Positions 23,987 to 31,976 of a stretch of 39,340 nt of DNA are shown piece by piece; positions within the stretch are counted from its first letter, which is position 1, and every line of letters starts with the position of its first letter. This DNA is from CAZZBK01 sp964652155 (GTDB lineage: Bacteria; Planctomycetota; Planctomycetia; Pirellulales; PNKZ01). The notes beneath the pieces are model-generated. The model ran no database searches. It was given only the letters and a program-made list of their open reading frames with translations, and had not been told where the DNA came from. The DNA lies in contig CAZZBK010000038.1 of the NCBI GenBank assembly GCA_964652155.1, positions 1-39,340 of the forward strand, given 5' to 3'. Position numbers and translations under genes: made by a program.

Positions 23987-25057
23987 ATGCGACGTCGAGA
24001 CTGTTTGCCAGCCCTGATCGGAGCGCTTTCGACCATCGCGGTGGGGAGTCGCTGGGCAAGCTCCGCTGACGATACCGCGGCATTTCGGGTCCACAACTGG
24101 CAACGCGACCTACGCAATCCGATCTTGCCGCCAGGGGGTGGCCCCTTCGATGTCAGCTGCTGCATGAATCCGTTTGTCGTGATTCACAACGGCGAGTACT
24201 GGCTCTTTTACGCCGGGGGCGACAAACGCGGCGCACGGCGCATTTGCTTGGCGAGGTGCCCCATCGATGACGTCACTCAATGGAAACGTCTGGGGCCGCT
24301 CTTCGACCTCGGGTCAGCCGACGCCTTTGACGCCACCTGGTGTGTGCTCCCCTGCGTGCATAAGTTTGGCGACCGGTGGCATCTGTACTACTCGGGGCGC
24401 AGCGGCGATCGCGGCGTCGGACTGCAAGGCTTTCGAGGCATCGGACTGGCCGTCAGCGATGATCTGCTCCACTGGAAAAAGACGAGCGACGAGCCCGTGC
24501 TGCTGGGGGATGGCTTCGCTGAGTTTCCAGGCAATCGCGGCATCGCCGGAGGCGGGCCGATCATCGAGGTGCCGCAAGCCGACGGTCGCAAGCTCTATCG
24601 AATGTATTACACACTGGCCACGGGCAAGCCGAGCAAAGACTTGCTCGTCGACCAAGCCAAATACGCGGTCACCGCCGAGAGCGAAGATGGCGTGAACTGG
24701 ACAAACCGTCGCGTGGTGCTCGGCCCACGCTTGGACGCCAAATACGAAAACGCGGCGGCCATTGCCTTGAATCCGTGGCGCACCGCCCGTGGCTGGCGCG
24801 CGATCTATGCGGGTATCGGCACGCAATTCGGCGCGTACTCGATCTGCGAAGCCGCGAGTGACGACGGACTCACATGGCGACGCGGCAAACCGGGCGAAAA
24901 CTTGGCAATCGCCCCCAGCGGCAAGGGCTGGGAAAGCAAGATGGTCGAGTATCCGCACGTCGTCCGCGAGAGCAACCAGTTGCGGCTGTTCTACTGCGGC
25001 AACGGCTACGGAGCGACAGGCATCGGCACCGCAACGGCCCAACCCTTGGACTCGTAA
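23987..25057 (+). CDS. Secreted glycosidase-like five-bladed beta-propeller (GH43/GH32/GH130-type)
   Basis: 356 aa. The N-terminus is MRRRDCLPALIGALSTIAVG, a Tat-like signal. Repeated blade motifs follow: MNPFVVIHNGEYWLFYAGGD, then VHKFGDRWHLYYSGRSGD, IGLAVSDDLLHWKKTSDEPV, PHVVRESNQLRLFYCGNGYG and SDDGLTWRRGKPGENLAI. The 'W.lyYsG' and 'aSdDgl.W' repeats are the hallmark of GH43, GH32, GH62, GH68 and GH130 propellers. I cannot assign catalytic Asp/Glu residues or the exact family. It probably hydrolyses or phosphorolyses a glycan outside the cytoplasm, but a non-catalytic binding role is possible. It is monocistronic, divergent from the DoxX/oxidoreductase operon. Confidence 0.72.
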   Translation: MRRRDCLPALIGALSTIAVGSRWASSADDTAAFRVHNWQRDLRNPILPPGGGPFDVSCCMNPFVVIHNGEYWLFYAGGDKRGARRICLARCPIDDVTQWKRLGPLFDLGSADAFDATWCVLPCVHKFGDRWHLYYSGRSGDRGVGLQGFRGIGLAVSDDLLHWKKTSDEPVLLGDGFAEFPGNRGIAGGGPIIEVPQADGRKLYRMYYTLATGKPSKDLLVDQAKYAVTAESEDGVNWTNRRVVLGPRLDAKYENAAAIALNPWRTARGWRAIYAGIGTQFGAYSICEAASDDGLTWRRGKPGENLAIAPSGKGWESKMVEYPHVVRESNQLRLFYCGNGYGATGIGTATAQPLDS

Positions 25058-25112
25058 GACTGCGATCGCAGGCTGCGAAATACACGCAGCGCAAAAAAAA
25101 GCAGCGGCATAT

Positions 25113-25188
25113 AAAAAAAAGCGGCCGCTAGGTGGGGCAGGAACCTAGCGGCCTATCGTTACGGTTGGGGCAGGTAACCGTAACGCAT
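25113..25188 (-). ncRNA. Candidate small RNA with two C-rich hairpin loops and U8 terminator
   Basis: Read on the minus strand: a 10-bp hairpin (25176-25185 with 25157-25166) has the loop ACCTGCCCC. Three bases later an 11-bp hairpin (25143-25153 with 25123-25133) has the loop TCCTGCCCC. After two bases comes T8 (25113-25120). The last stem plus T8 is a textbook intrinsic terminator for the minus strand, yet no minus-strand CDS precedes it. A possible promoter is TTGCAG (25222-25217) and TACGAT (25200-25195), 16 bases apart, giving a start near 25188 beside the palindrome ACGCATATGCGT (25183-25194). An RNA of about 75 bases would result. Sequence-only evidence. I do not recognise an existing family. 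Confidence 0.45.
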
Positions 25189-25250
25189 ATGCGTATCGTA
25201 TCCTATCTCGCTCGCTCTGCAAGAGTGCGACAATATGTCGAGCAGATTTT

Positions 25251-25284
25251 CGCAAAAATGCCCTCTGCCCTGCCCCCTCGCCCA
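25251..25284. repeat. 34-base direct repeat, left copy
   Basis: CGCAAAAATGCCCTCTGCCC and the following 14 bases; 33 of 34 bases match the copy at 25402-25435. The pair brackets REPIN-like copy B. Confidence 0.85.
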
Positions 25285-25401
25285 GTGTGAGTGTCACCGT
25301 TGTGGGTGGCTGGTGGTTTGCAAAGCAAACCCCGGCGAGTGACATGTGACACCGCCTCGAAGTGAGCCGGGGTTTGCAGACGCAAACCGCCAGCCACCCG
25401 C
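25283..25401 (-). repeat. REPIN-like repeat, copy B (inverted)
   Basis: The core at 25304-25399 is 96 bases, the same length as copies A and C but in the opposite orientation. One arm has a C-to-T change (GGTGGCTGGTGG). Its minus-strand 3' flank (25283-25303) matches that of copy A with two mismatches. The long 5' flank of A and C is absent. Confidence 0.85.
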
Positions 25402-25435
25402 CGCAAAAATGCCCTCTGCCCTGCCCCCTTGCCCA
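25402..25435. repeat. 34-base direct repeat, right copy
   Basis: Second copy of the repeat at 25251-25284, differing at one base (CCCCCTTG against CCCCCTCG). It ends 220 bases before the mfd start. Confidence 0.85.
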
Positions 25436-25655
25436 AGAGTCAGTCGATCAATTCGATGACAAAAGTCCTTACGGAACAATGACCATGAGTGCGGCAATCG
25501 AGTTCAATCGAGTGGAGCCTTCCCCCCCATCTCTCGGGTCGTATCATGCTGCCACGTCTCTCCATGACAGCCCGAGCGGAGTAACCGTAGCGTGTCGAGC
25601 GAGCTGGCATTCTCGGCTTTCCCAGCCGCCGCGCACGGACTAGAATTCGCCATCC

Positions 25656-28600
25656 ATGAGCGTTGTCGCTGTGCCGACTCAGCATCCTGACCAGCTTCGG
25701 CATCTGGTTGGTCGATTGGCGACTGCCGAGGGCTTTGACGACGTGGTGACCAGCCTGCAAGCCGGGCATGGGGCCACGCTCGACGGAGTCCGGGGCTCGA
25801 GCTGCGCGCTCGTCGCCGCCACACTCCAGCCCCTATGCGACGGCACGCTGATCGTCGTCTGCGCCCATCAAAATGATGTCGACGAGTTCGCCGACGATCT
25901 GACGCTCTTCTCGCAGGTCGCGGTCGAGCGGTTCCCCGCCTGGGACTCCATCCCCGAAGAACTGCTCGTCCATGACGAGGTGTTTGGCGACCGGCTGCGG
26001 GTGCTCAAGCTATTGCGTTCAACAGCGCCGCCCCGGCTGATCATCACGAGCATCCAGGGATTGTTGCAAAGCGTCCCCGAGCCCGCGCGGCTCGCGCTCT
26101 GCACCAAGCGCGTGGCGGTGGGCGATCGACTCGATCCCGAGGAGCTGTCGCGTTGGCTCGTCGAGCAAGGGTTCGATCATACGTCGGCGGTCGAGTTGCC
26201 AGGCGAGTTCTCCTTGCGTGGCGGCATCATCGACGTGTTCGCTCCCGACTGGTTCGAGCCGGTCCGGATCGAGTTCTTCGGCGATACCGTCGAGTCGATT
26301 CGCCGCTTCGAGGTCGCCAGTCAACGCAGCCTAGAAACCCGCGACGCGATCGAAGTGACGGTCATGCGAGCCGCGACCGGCGATCGCGACCACCTCGCCT
26401 CGTACTTGCCGCCGCGCAGCTGGTTCGTGCTCGTCGAGCCGGGCGAACTCGAAGAGGAAGGTCGCCATTACCTCAATCGGCTTGAGCGGCCCGAGTCGTT
26501 TCATACCGTGAGCGACGCCCTGCGGCGGGTCTATGAGTTTCCGTCGGTGACGGCCGCGAGCTTGTCGATCACCTCGCTCGAAACGACCTGCCATTTGCGC
26601 ATCGACTCGGTCGAGCGATTCAGCGGCGACATCGCCAAGGTGCGGCAGGAACTCGATGCCGCCGGCGAAGGGAACGATGTCTACCTCGTCTGCCAGAACG
26701 AGGCCGAGACGCAGCGGCTCAACGAGATTTTTGGCGACACGCGGCTGGCCAACGATGGCAAGCTGCACTATGTCATCGGTCGACTGCGGAGCGGTTTTAG
26801 GCTCATCAGCGAGCGGACGGTGGTGATCAGCGGCGGCGAGTTGTTCCACCGCACCGACATGGCTCGGCCAACGCGGCGTCGCCTGGGGCGCGTGATTGAC
26901 AGTTTCCTCGAACTGCGCGAGGGGGACTACGTTGTTCACATCAGCCACGGCATCGGCCGCTACCGTGGCCTGAAGCTGCTTGAGAAGGGAGCGCAGACCG
27001 AAGAGCACCTCGAGATCGAGTTTGCCGATGAGGTCAAAATCTTCGTGCCGGCTGCCAAGATCGAACTGGTGCAAAAGTACGTCGGAGGCGCGAAGGCCCG
27101 GCCTCAATTGGCCAAGATCGGCGGCAAGTCGTGGGTCAAACAGAAGGCGGCGGCCGAGAGCGCCGTGGTCGACTTGGCCAGCGACATGCTCGAGTTGCAG
27201 GCGGCACGCGCCGCGCGGCCGGGCATCGCCTTTCGGCCCGATAGCGACTGGCAACGTGAATTCGACGCCGCCTTTCCGTATCGCGAAACAAACGACCAGC
27301 TCTCGGCCATCGCCGCCATCAAGCAAGACATGCTCGCCGCGCGACCCATGGACCGCCTGCTCTGTGGCGATGTCGGATTTGGCAAAACCGAGGTCGCCAT
27401 GCGGGCCGTGTTCAAAGCGGTCGACGCGGGCTACCAGGTGGCCGTGCTCGTGCCGACCACCATCCTCGCCGCCCAGCACGGTCGCACCTTTCGCGCGCGG
27501 ATGAGCGAGTACCCCTTCCGCATCGAGGTGCTCAGCCGTTTTTGCACCCCCAAGGAAGAACGCCGCACGATCGCCGGCCTCACCGACGGCTCGGTCGATA
27601 TCGTGATCGGCACCCATCGGCTGGCGCAGACCGATATCCAGTTCCATAACCTGGGGCTGGTCATCATCGACGAGGAACAACGCTTCGGCGTGGCGGTCAA
27701 GGAACGACTAAAAGTCTATCGCCACATCGTCGACGTGCTGACGATGACCGCCACCCCCATCCCGCGAACCTTGCACTTGTCATTGCTGGGCGTGCGAGAC
27801 ATCTCCAGCCTCGAAACCGCGCCGGCCGATCGACAGCCGGTCGAGACACGCGTGATCCGCTCGGACAACACCGTGATTCGTCATGCCGTGATGCGCGAGT
27901 TAAACCGCGATGGGCAAGTGTTCTTCGTCCACAACCGAGTGCATGACATCAAGAAAGTCGCCTGGGAATTGCAGCAGATTGTCCCCGAGGCCTCGATCGG
28001 CATCGCTCACGGGCAGATGCCCGAGCATGAACTAGAAGAGGTGATGGTCGACTTCATCGAGCGGAAGTACGACATCCTGCTGGCCACGACCATCGTCGAG
28101 AGCGGGCTCGACATCCCCAACGCCAACACGATCTTCATCGATCAGGCCGATCAGTACGGGCTCGCCGATCTGCACCAGCTCCGCGGTCGCGTCGGTCGCT
28201 ACAAGCATCGGGCCTACTGCTATTTGCTGCTCGACCCCAACAAGCCGCTGGTCAGCAACGCGGCCAAACGACTGGCTGCGATCGAAGAGTTCAGCAACAT
28301 GGGGGCCGGCTTCGCGATCGCCATGCGCGATCTGGAAATTCGCGGCGCGGGCAACATCCTCGGCACCGAACAGAGCGGACACATCTCGGCGGTCGGGTAT
28401 GAGCTGTATTGCGAATTGCTCGAGAAGACCGTCCGCAAGCTCAAGGATTTGCCCCCCAAGGTCGTCATCGATACGAACATCGACTTGCCCGGCGAGGCCT
28501 TTATTCCTCGCCGCTATGTGAGCGACATGCGCGTCAAAATCGACCTCTATCGCCGACTCGCGCGGGTCTCGCAACAAAGCGAACTTGTCGATCTGCGGGC

Positions 28601-28889
28601 CGAACTCGCGGACCGTTTTGGACCGTTGCCCGCCGAGGTCGAGCGGCTGCTCGCACGGGTCGAACTATCCGTGCTGGCGCATCGCTGGGATGTCGTCGAT
28701 GTGCATTTGGAAGACCGCTACGTGGTGCTAGCGTATCGCACACGGCCAAAAATCGAGGAGCTGGCGCGCCGGCACAAAGGACAATTGCGCGTGGTCGACG
28801 GCTGCAGCGCGTATTGCACGCTGCGCGGCGAAGTGTCGGATCCCGACATGATCTACGGTGTGGTTAAATCGCTGTTGCAGCCACGGTGA
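25656..28889 (+). CDS. mfd: Transcription-repair coupling factor Mfd
   Basis: 1077 aa, close to the family's 1150. Mfd removes RNA polymerase stalled at DNA lesions and recruits UvrA for repair. The N-terminal UvrB-homology region includes ERFPAWDSIPEELLVHDEVF and LPGEFSLRGGIIDVF. The RNA-polymerase interaction (CarD-like) domain follows near residue 425 with REGDYVVHISHGIGRYRGLK. The helicase motor has Walker A GDVGFGKTE (572-579 region, Lys577), VLVPTTILAAQH, DEEQRFG (672-678), MTATPIPRTLHLSL and GRVGRYKHRAYCYLL. The C-terminal TRCF domain has LEIRGAGNILGTEQSGH. The ATG at 25656 begins the protein. All key motifs are intact. Confidence 0.97.
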   Translation: MSVVAVPTQHPDQLRHLVGRLATAEGFDDVVTSLQAGHGATLDGVRGSSCALVAATLQPLCDGTLIVVCAHQNDVDEFADDLTLFSQVAVERFPAWDSIPEELLVHDEVFGDRLRVLKLLRSTAPPRLIITSIQGLLQSVPEPARLALCTKRVAVGDRLDPEELSRWLVEQGFDHTSAVELPGEFSLRGGIIDVFAPDWFEPVRIEFFGDTVESIRRFEVASQRSLETRDAIEVTVMRAATGDRDHLASYLPPRSWFVLVEPGELEEEGRHYLNRLERPESFHTVSDALRRVYEFPSVTAASLSITSLETTCHLRIDSVERFSGDIAKVRQELDAAGEGNDVYLVCQNEAETQRLNEIFGDTRLANDGKLHYVIGRLRSGFRLISERTVVISGGELFHRTDMARPTRRRLGRVIDSFLELREGDYVVHISHGIGRYRGLKLLEKGAQTEEHLEIEFADEVKIFVPAAKIELVQKYVGGAKARPQLAKIGGKSWVKQKAAAESAVVDLASDMLELQAARAARPGIAFRPDSDWQREFDAAFPYRETNDQLSAIAAIKQDMLAARPMDRLLCGDVGFGKTEVAMRAVFKAVDAGYQVAVLVPTTILAAQHGRTFRARMSEYPFRIEVLSRFCTPKEERRTIAGLTDGSVDIVIGTHRLAQTDIQFHNLGLVIIDEEQRFGVAVKERLKVYRHIVDVLTMTATPIPRTLHLSLLGVRDISSLETAPADRQPVETRVIRSDNTVIRHAVMRELNRDGQVFFVHNRVHDIKKVAWELQQIVPEASIGIAHGQMPEHELEEVMVDFIERKYDILLATTIVESGLDIPNANTIFIDQADQYGLADLHQLRGRVGRYKHRAYCYLLLDPNKPLVSNAAKRLAAIEEFSNMGAGFAIAMRDLEIRGAGNILGTEQSGHISAVGYELYCELLEKTVRKLKDLPPKVVIDTNIDLPGEAFIPRRYVSDMRVKIDLYRRLARVSQQSELVDLRAELADRFGPLPAEVERLLARVELSVLAHRWDVVDVHLEDRYVVLAYRTRPKIEELARRHKGQLRVVDGCSAYCTLRGEVSDPDMIYGVVKSLLQPR

Positions 28890-28934
28890 TCTGCTGGCTA
28901 TACTCCCGCCCCTTGCTCGTCGGAGTAGGCATGG

Positions 28935-30362
28935 ATGCCTGCACGTTCCGCGCTCAAGAGTCCCGTCGGGATCGCTATGACACGGCCAACGCAAGATAAC
29001 GACGCAGATTCGATTGTGCGTTGGTTTTATCTGTCGCTCTATGCCTCGACGGCCTTGGCGGGCGCGACCTGGTGGTCGCAGCGCGACGAGTCGCCGCGGC
29101 TGTTCGACTTGGTCGGCGCCCGCTATGCCCAGGCGCAATTTCCGCCCCTGCCAGGGCTGAACAACCCGCCCAGCAACACCCAGCCGTTTGGCCAATCGAT
29201 TACGCCCCCCGTGGCGGGCCCTGCCGTCTCGCGACCTGCGGGGTGGGTCGGTGGCCCCAACGCCGCGCCTCCCCCCGCTGCGCCGCTCGGCGGGCCCGAC
29301 CCCAACGAAGAACAAATCGAAGGGGCCAAGAAGATCGCCCAGGTCGGCACCGAATTTATCCTGCTGGCTGACGTGCTCGGCCCGGTGAACGATATCCTGA
29401 ACCGCAACGCCGATCAGGTCAAACGCATGCCCCCCGACCAGATCGAATCGCTGCGCAACAACCTGATCAAGCAGCGGCTCGAACAACTGATCGAAACCAA
29501 GATGGTGCTCGCCGACGCCAAACGCAAAGTGGCCCCCGAGGCGTACAAGAAAATTCAGAGCAAGATCGACGAGCAGTTCGACTCGGTCGAAGTGGTCAAG
29601 GCGATGGAGCGGAGCAACGTCAAGACCCGCGCCGAACTCGACGCCCAACTGCGTCAGGCGGGCAGTTCGCTCGAACGCGAGAAACGTGTGTTCGCCGAAA
29701 AGGCCTTGTCCATGAGCTGGATCCAACAGGGCGTGAAGGTCGATGAGGAGTACACCCACGAGCAAATGCTCGCTTATTATCAAGCCCACGCCGCCGAGTA
29801 CGAATACACCGCCCGAGCTCGCTGGCAACAGTTCCAGGTGCGGGTCGACAAGTTTCCCAATCAGCAAGCCGCCTACGCGGCCATTGCCCAGGCGGGCAAC
29901 CAGATCGCCGCCGGGGGCGACTTTGCCGAGGTTGCCAAACGACTCTCGCAAGGCTTCACGGCCGACAAAGGAGGCCTGCACGATTGGACCACCCAAGGCA
30001 GTCTCTCCTCAACCGCCATCGATCAGGCCATCTTCACGCTCCCCGTCGGACAGTTAAGCCCCATCATCGACGACGGCCGCAACTTCCATATCATCAAAGT
30101 GCTCGAACGTCAGAACGCCGGCAAACGCCCCTTCGTCGATGTGCAGAACGAAATCAAGCAGAAGATTCGTCAGGAACGGATGAACGACGCCGCCAACAAG
30201 TACCTGACCGAACTCAAGAACAATACCAAGGTCTGGACCATTTTCGACACGCAGCCCTCGATCTCTGGCGCACAGCTCAGCACCCGGCCTTACGACCACA
30301 TCCCGCTCAATGCGCAACCACTCATTGGTCAGCCCGCGATCGGCCAGCCACTGCAACGCTAG
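28935..30362 (+). CDS. Parvulin-type peptidylprolyl isomerase (PpiC/SurA-like)
   Basis: 475 aa. A weakly hydrophobic segment at about residues 28-46 (SIVRWFYLSLYASTALAGAT) may be a signal or anchor. A Pro/Gly-rich linker follows up to residue 115, then a SurA-like helical domain with LIKQRLEQLIETKMVLADAK. The rotamase domain runs about 290-395: YTARARWQQFQVRVDK, then AAGGDFAEVAKRLSQGFTAD, KGGLHDWTTQGSLSSTAIDQ and LPVGQLSPIIDDGRNFHIIK. Those are the parvulin core blocks. Such enzymes help fold outer-membrane and secreted proteins, which fits the BamD-like gene in this window. The ATG at 28935 has GGAG nine bases upstream. It starts 46 bases after mfd and is probably co-transcribed. Confidence 0.85.
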   Translation: MPARSALKSPVGIAMTRPTQDNDADSIVRWFYLSLYASTALAGATWWSQRDESPRLFDLVGARYAQAQFPPLPGLNNPPSNTQPFGQSITPPVAGPAVSRPAGWVGGPNAAPPPAAPLGGPDPNEEQIEGAKKIAQVGTEFILLADVLGPVNDILNRNADQVKRMPPDQIESLRNNLIKQRLEQLIETKMVLADAKRKVAPEAYKKIQSKIDEQFDSVEVVKAMERSNVKTRAELDAQLRQAGSSLEREKRVFAEKALSMSWIQQGVKVDEEYTHEQMLAYYQAHAAEYEYTARARWQQFQVRVDKFPNQQAAYAAIAQAGNQIAAGGDFAEVAKRLSQGFTADKGGLHDWTTQGSLSSTAIDQAIFTLPVGQLSPIIDDGRNFHIIKVLERQNAGKRPFVDVQNEIKQKIRQERMNDAANKYLTELKNNTKVWTIFDTQPSISGAQLSTRPYDHIPLNAQPLIGQPAIGQPLQR

Positions 30363-30572
30363 TGCACGCATGGACTCCCCTCGCCGCCGCTGTGGTCGTC
30401 GTTCGCCACGATTTGCCAACACAGCGCACTCCGCCCTTCCCTCGCGCATTTGAGTTTGCGATCGATTTGGTCGAAACATAAGAACAAGTTGATGTTCCGC
30501 GAAGGGGCTGCTATGCTATGGGCCTTGCATAACGTTGCCCACCTCACGAACCGGTCCTGCAGGAAGTGCATC

Positions 30573-31934
30573 ATGAGCGTTCGACAACCCACGCGGTCAA
30601 CTGGGTTCTGTGACGGCATCGCGCGACGCGACTTTCTCCGCATCGGCGGCCTGGGGCTCGGCGGCCTCTCGTTGCCGCAACTGCTCGCGGCCGAGTCTGC
30701 CTCGGGCGTGAAGCGTTCGCACAAGTCGGTCATCATGGTGTTCCTGTCTGGCGGGCCGCCGCACCAGGACATGGTCGACCTCAAGCCCGACGCCCCCGTC
30801 GAGGTTCGCGGCGAATTCGAGCCCATCGCGACCAACGTCCCCGGCATTCAAATCGGCGAACTGCTCCCCGGCTTGGCCAAGACAATGGACCGTTGGGCCC
30901 TCATCCGCTCGATGGTCGGATCCGAGGGGCGACACGCAGGCTTCCAGTGCATGACGGGCCGTTCGGTCAAGCAGCAAGCCCCGGGCGGCTGGCCCTCGCT
31001 CGGCTCGGCTGTCTCGAAGCTCAACGGTCCGGTCAATGTCTCGACTCCGCCGTTCGTGAGCCTCGTGACGAAGATGAAGAACGCCGCTTGGGGCGACCCT
31101 GGGCAGCCAGGGTTCCTTGGCGTGCCACACAGCGCGTTTCGTCCCACCGACGACGGCCTGGCCGACATGCTGCTCAATGGCATCTCGCTCGATCGCCTGC
31201 ACGATCGCCAATCGCTGCTCAAGCGGTTCGATCAATTCCGCCGCGAGGCCGACGCCTCCGGCATGATGGCCGGACTCGATCGCTTTCAGACCCAGGCGCT
31301 CGATATCCTCACCTCGAGCAACTTGGCCGCGGCACTCGATCTGTCGCGCGAGAGCCCCGCGGTCCGCGACCGTTACGGCTACGGCTCTCCCGAGCCCGCC
31401 GGCTACGGTGACGCCGGCCCGTTGCTGAATACCTACTTCTTGACCGCACGTCGCCTCGTCGAGGCCGGTGTACGCGTGGTCACCCTGGCCTACGGTCGTT
31501 GGGATTGGCACGGTCAGCCACACAACACGACGTTCGAGAACTCGCGGCACCATATGCCGATGCTCGATCAAGGGCTCACCGCACTCATCGAAGACCTCGA
31601 ACAACGCGGGCTTAGCAAGGACGTGGCGGTCGTCGTCTGGGGCGAGTTCGGCCGCACGCCAAAGATCAACGCCAAGGTCGGTCGCGACCACTGGCCCAAC
31701 GTCTCGTTCGCCATGCTCAGTGGCGGCGGCGTGCGTGGCGGCCAGGTGATCGGCGCGACCGATCGACATGCTGGCGAGGCGGTCGCTCGCCCCGTCACGT
31801 TCCCCGAGGTGTTTGCGTCGCTCTATCACACGCTGAACATCAATCCGCGCACGACCACTTTGCCCGACCTGACCGGTCGCCCGCAGTACCTCGTCGAGAA
31901 CGGCGTCGGGCCGATCGCCGAGTTGTTCAGCTAA
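30573..31934 (+). CDS. DUF1501 protein, Tat-exported
   Basis: 453 aa. The twin-arginine signal is ARRDFLRIGGLGLGGLSLPQ (residues 17-36). The DUF1501 body follows: SVIMVFLSGGPPHQDMVDLK, then PGIQIGELLPGLAKTMDRWA, LIRSMVGSEGRHAGFQCMTG and VVVWGEFGRTPKINAKVGRD. The fold resembles alkaline phosphatase/sulfatase-type enzymes, but no activity has been shown for the family as far as I know. DUF1501 genes usually sit beside DUF1549/DUF1553 genes; here the only one of those is 23.5 kb away at 4571-7072. The ATG at 30573 is preferred by AGGAAG six bases upstream and by the signal; upstream in-frame starts are TTG at 30450 and others. The 3' end is 42 bases from that of rpoN (convergent). Confidence 0.88.
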   Translation: MSVRQPTRSTGFCDGIARRDFLRIGGLGLGGLSLPQLLAAESASGVKRSHKSVIMVFLSGGPPHQDMVDLKPDAPVEVRGEFEPIATNVPGIQIGELLPGLAKTMDRWALIRSMVGSEGRHAGFQCMTGRSVKQQAPGGWPSLGSAVSKLNGPVNVSTPPFVSLVTKMKNAAWGDPGQPGFLGVPHSAFRPTDDGLADMLLNGISLDRLHDRQSLLKRFDQFRREADASGMMAGLDRFQTQALDILTSSNLAAALDLSRESPAVRDRYGYGSPEPAGYGDAGPLLNTYFLTARRLVEAGVRVVTLAYGRWDWHGQPHNTTFENSRHHMPMLDQGLTALIEDLEQRGLSKDVAVVVWGEFGRTPKINAKVGRDHWPNVSFAMLSGGGVRGGQVIGATDRHAGEAVARPVTFPEVFASLYHTLNINPRTTTLPDLTGRPQYLVENGVGPIAELFS

Positions 31935-31976
31935 TCTGCCCTCGTCGATCGCGGCACCTCGACCGAATGCAAATGG

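Noticed and set aside
23742..24083. Minus-strand frame overlapping the glycosidase-like start, perhaps a transposase remnant
   Set aside because: No recognisable transposase motif, and it is antisense to the signal peptide of a real gene.
25058..25655. CRISPR array suspected from repeated blocks
   Set aside because: The repeats are two 34-base copies and one paired palindrome, without regular spacers or cas genes.
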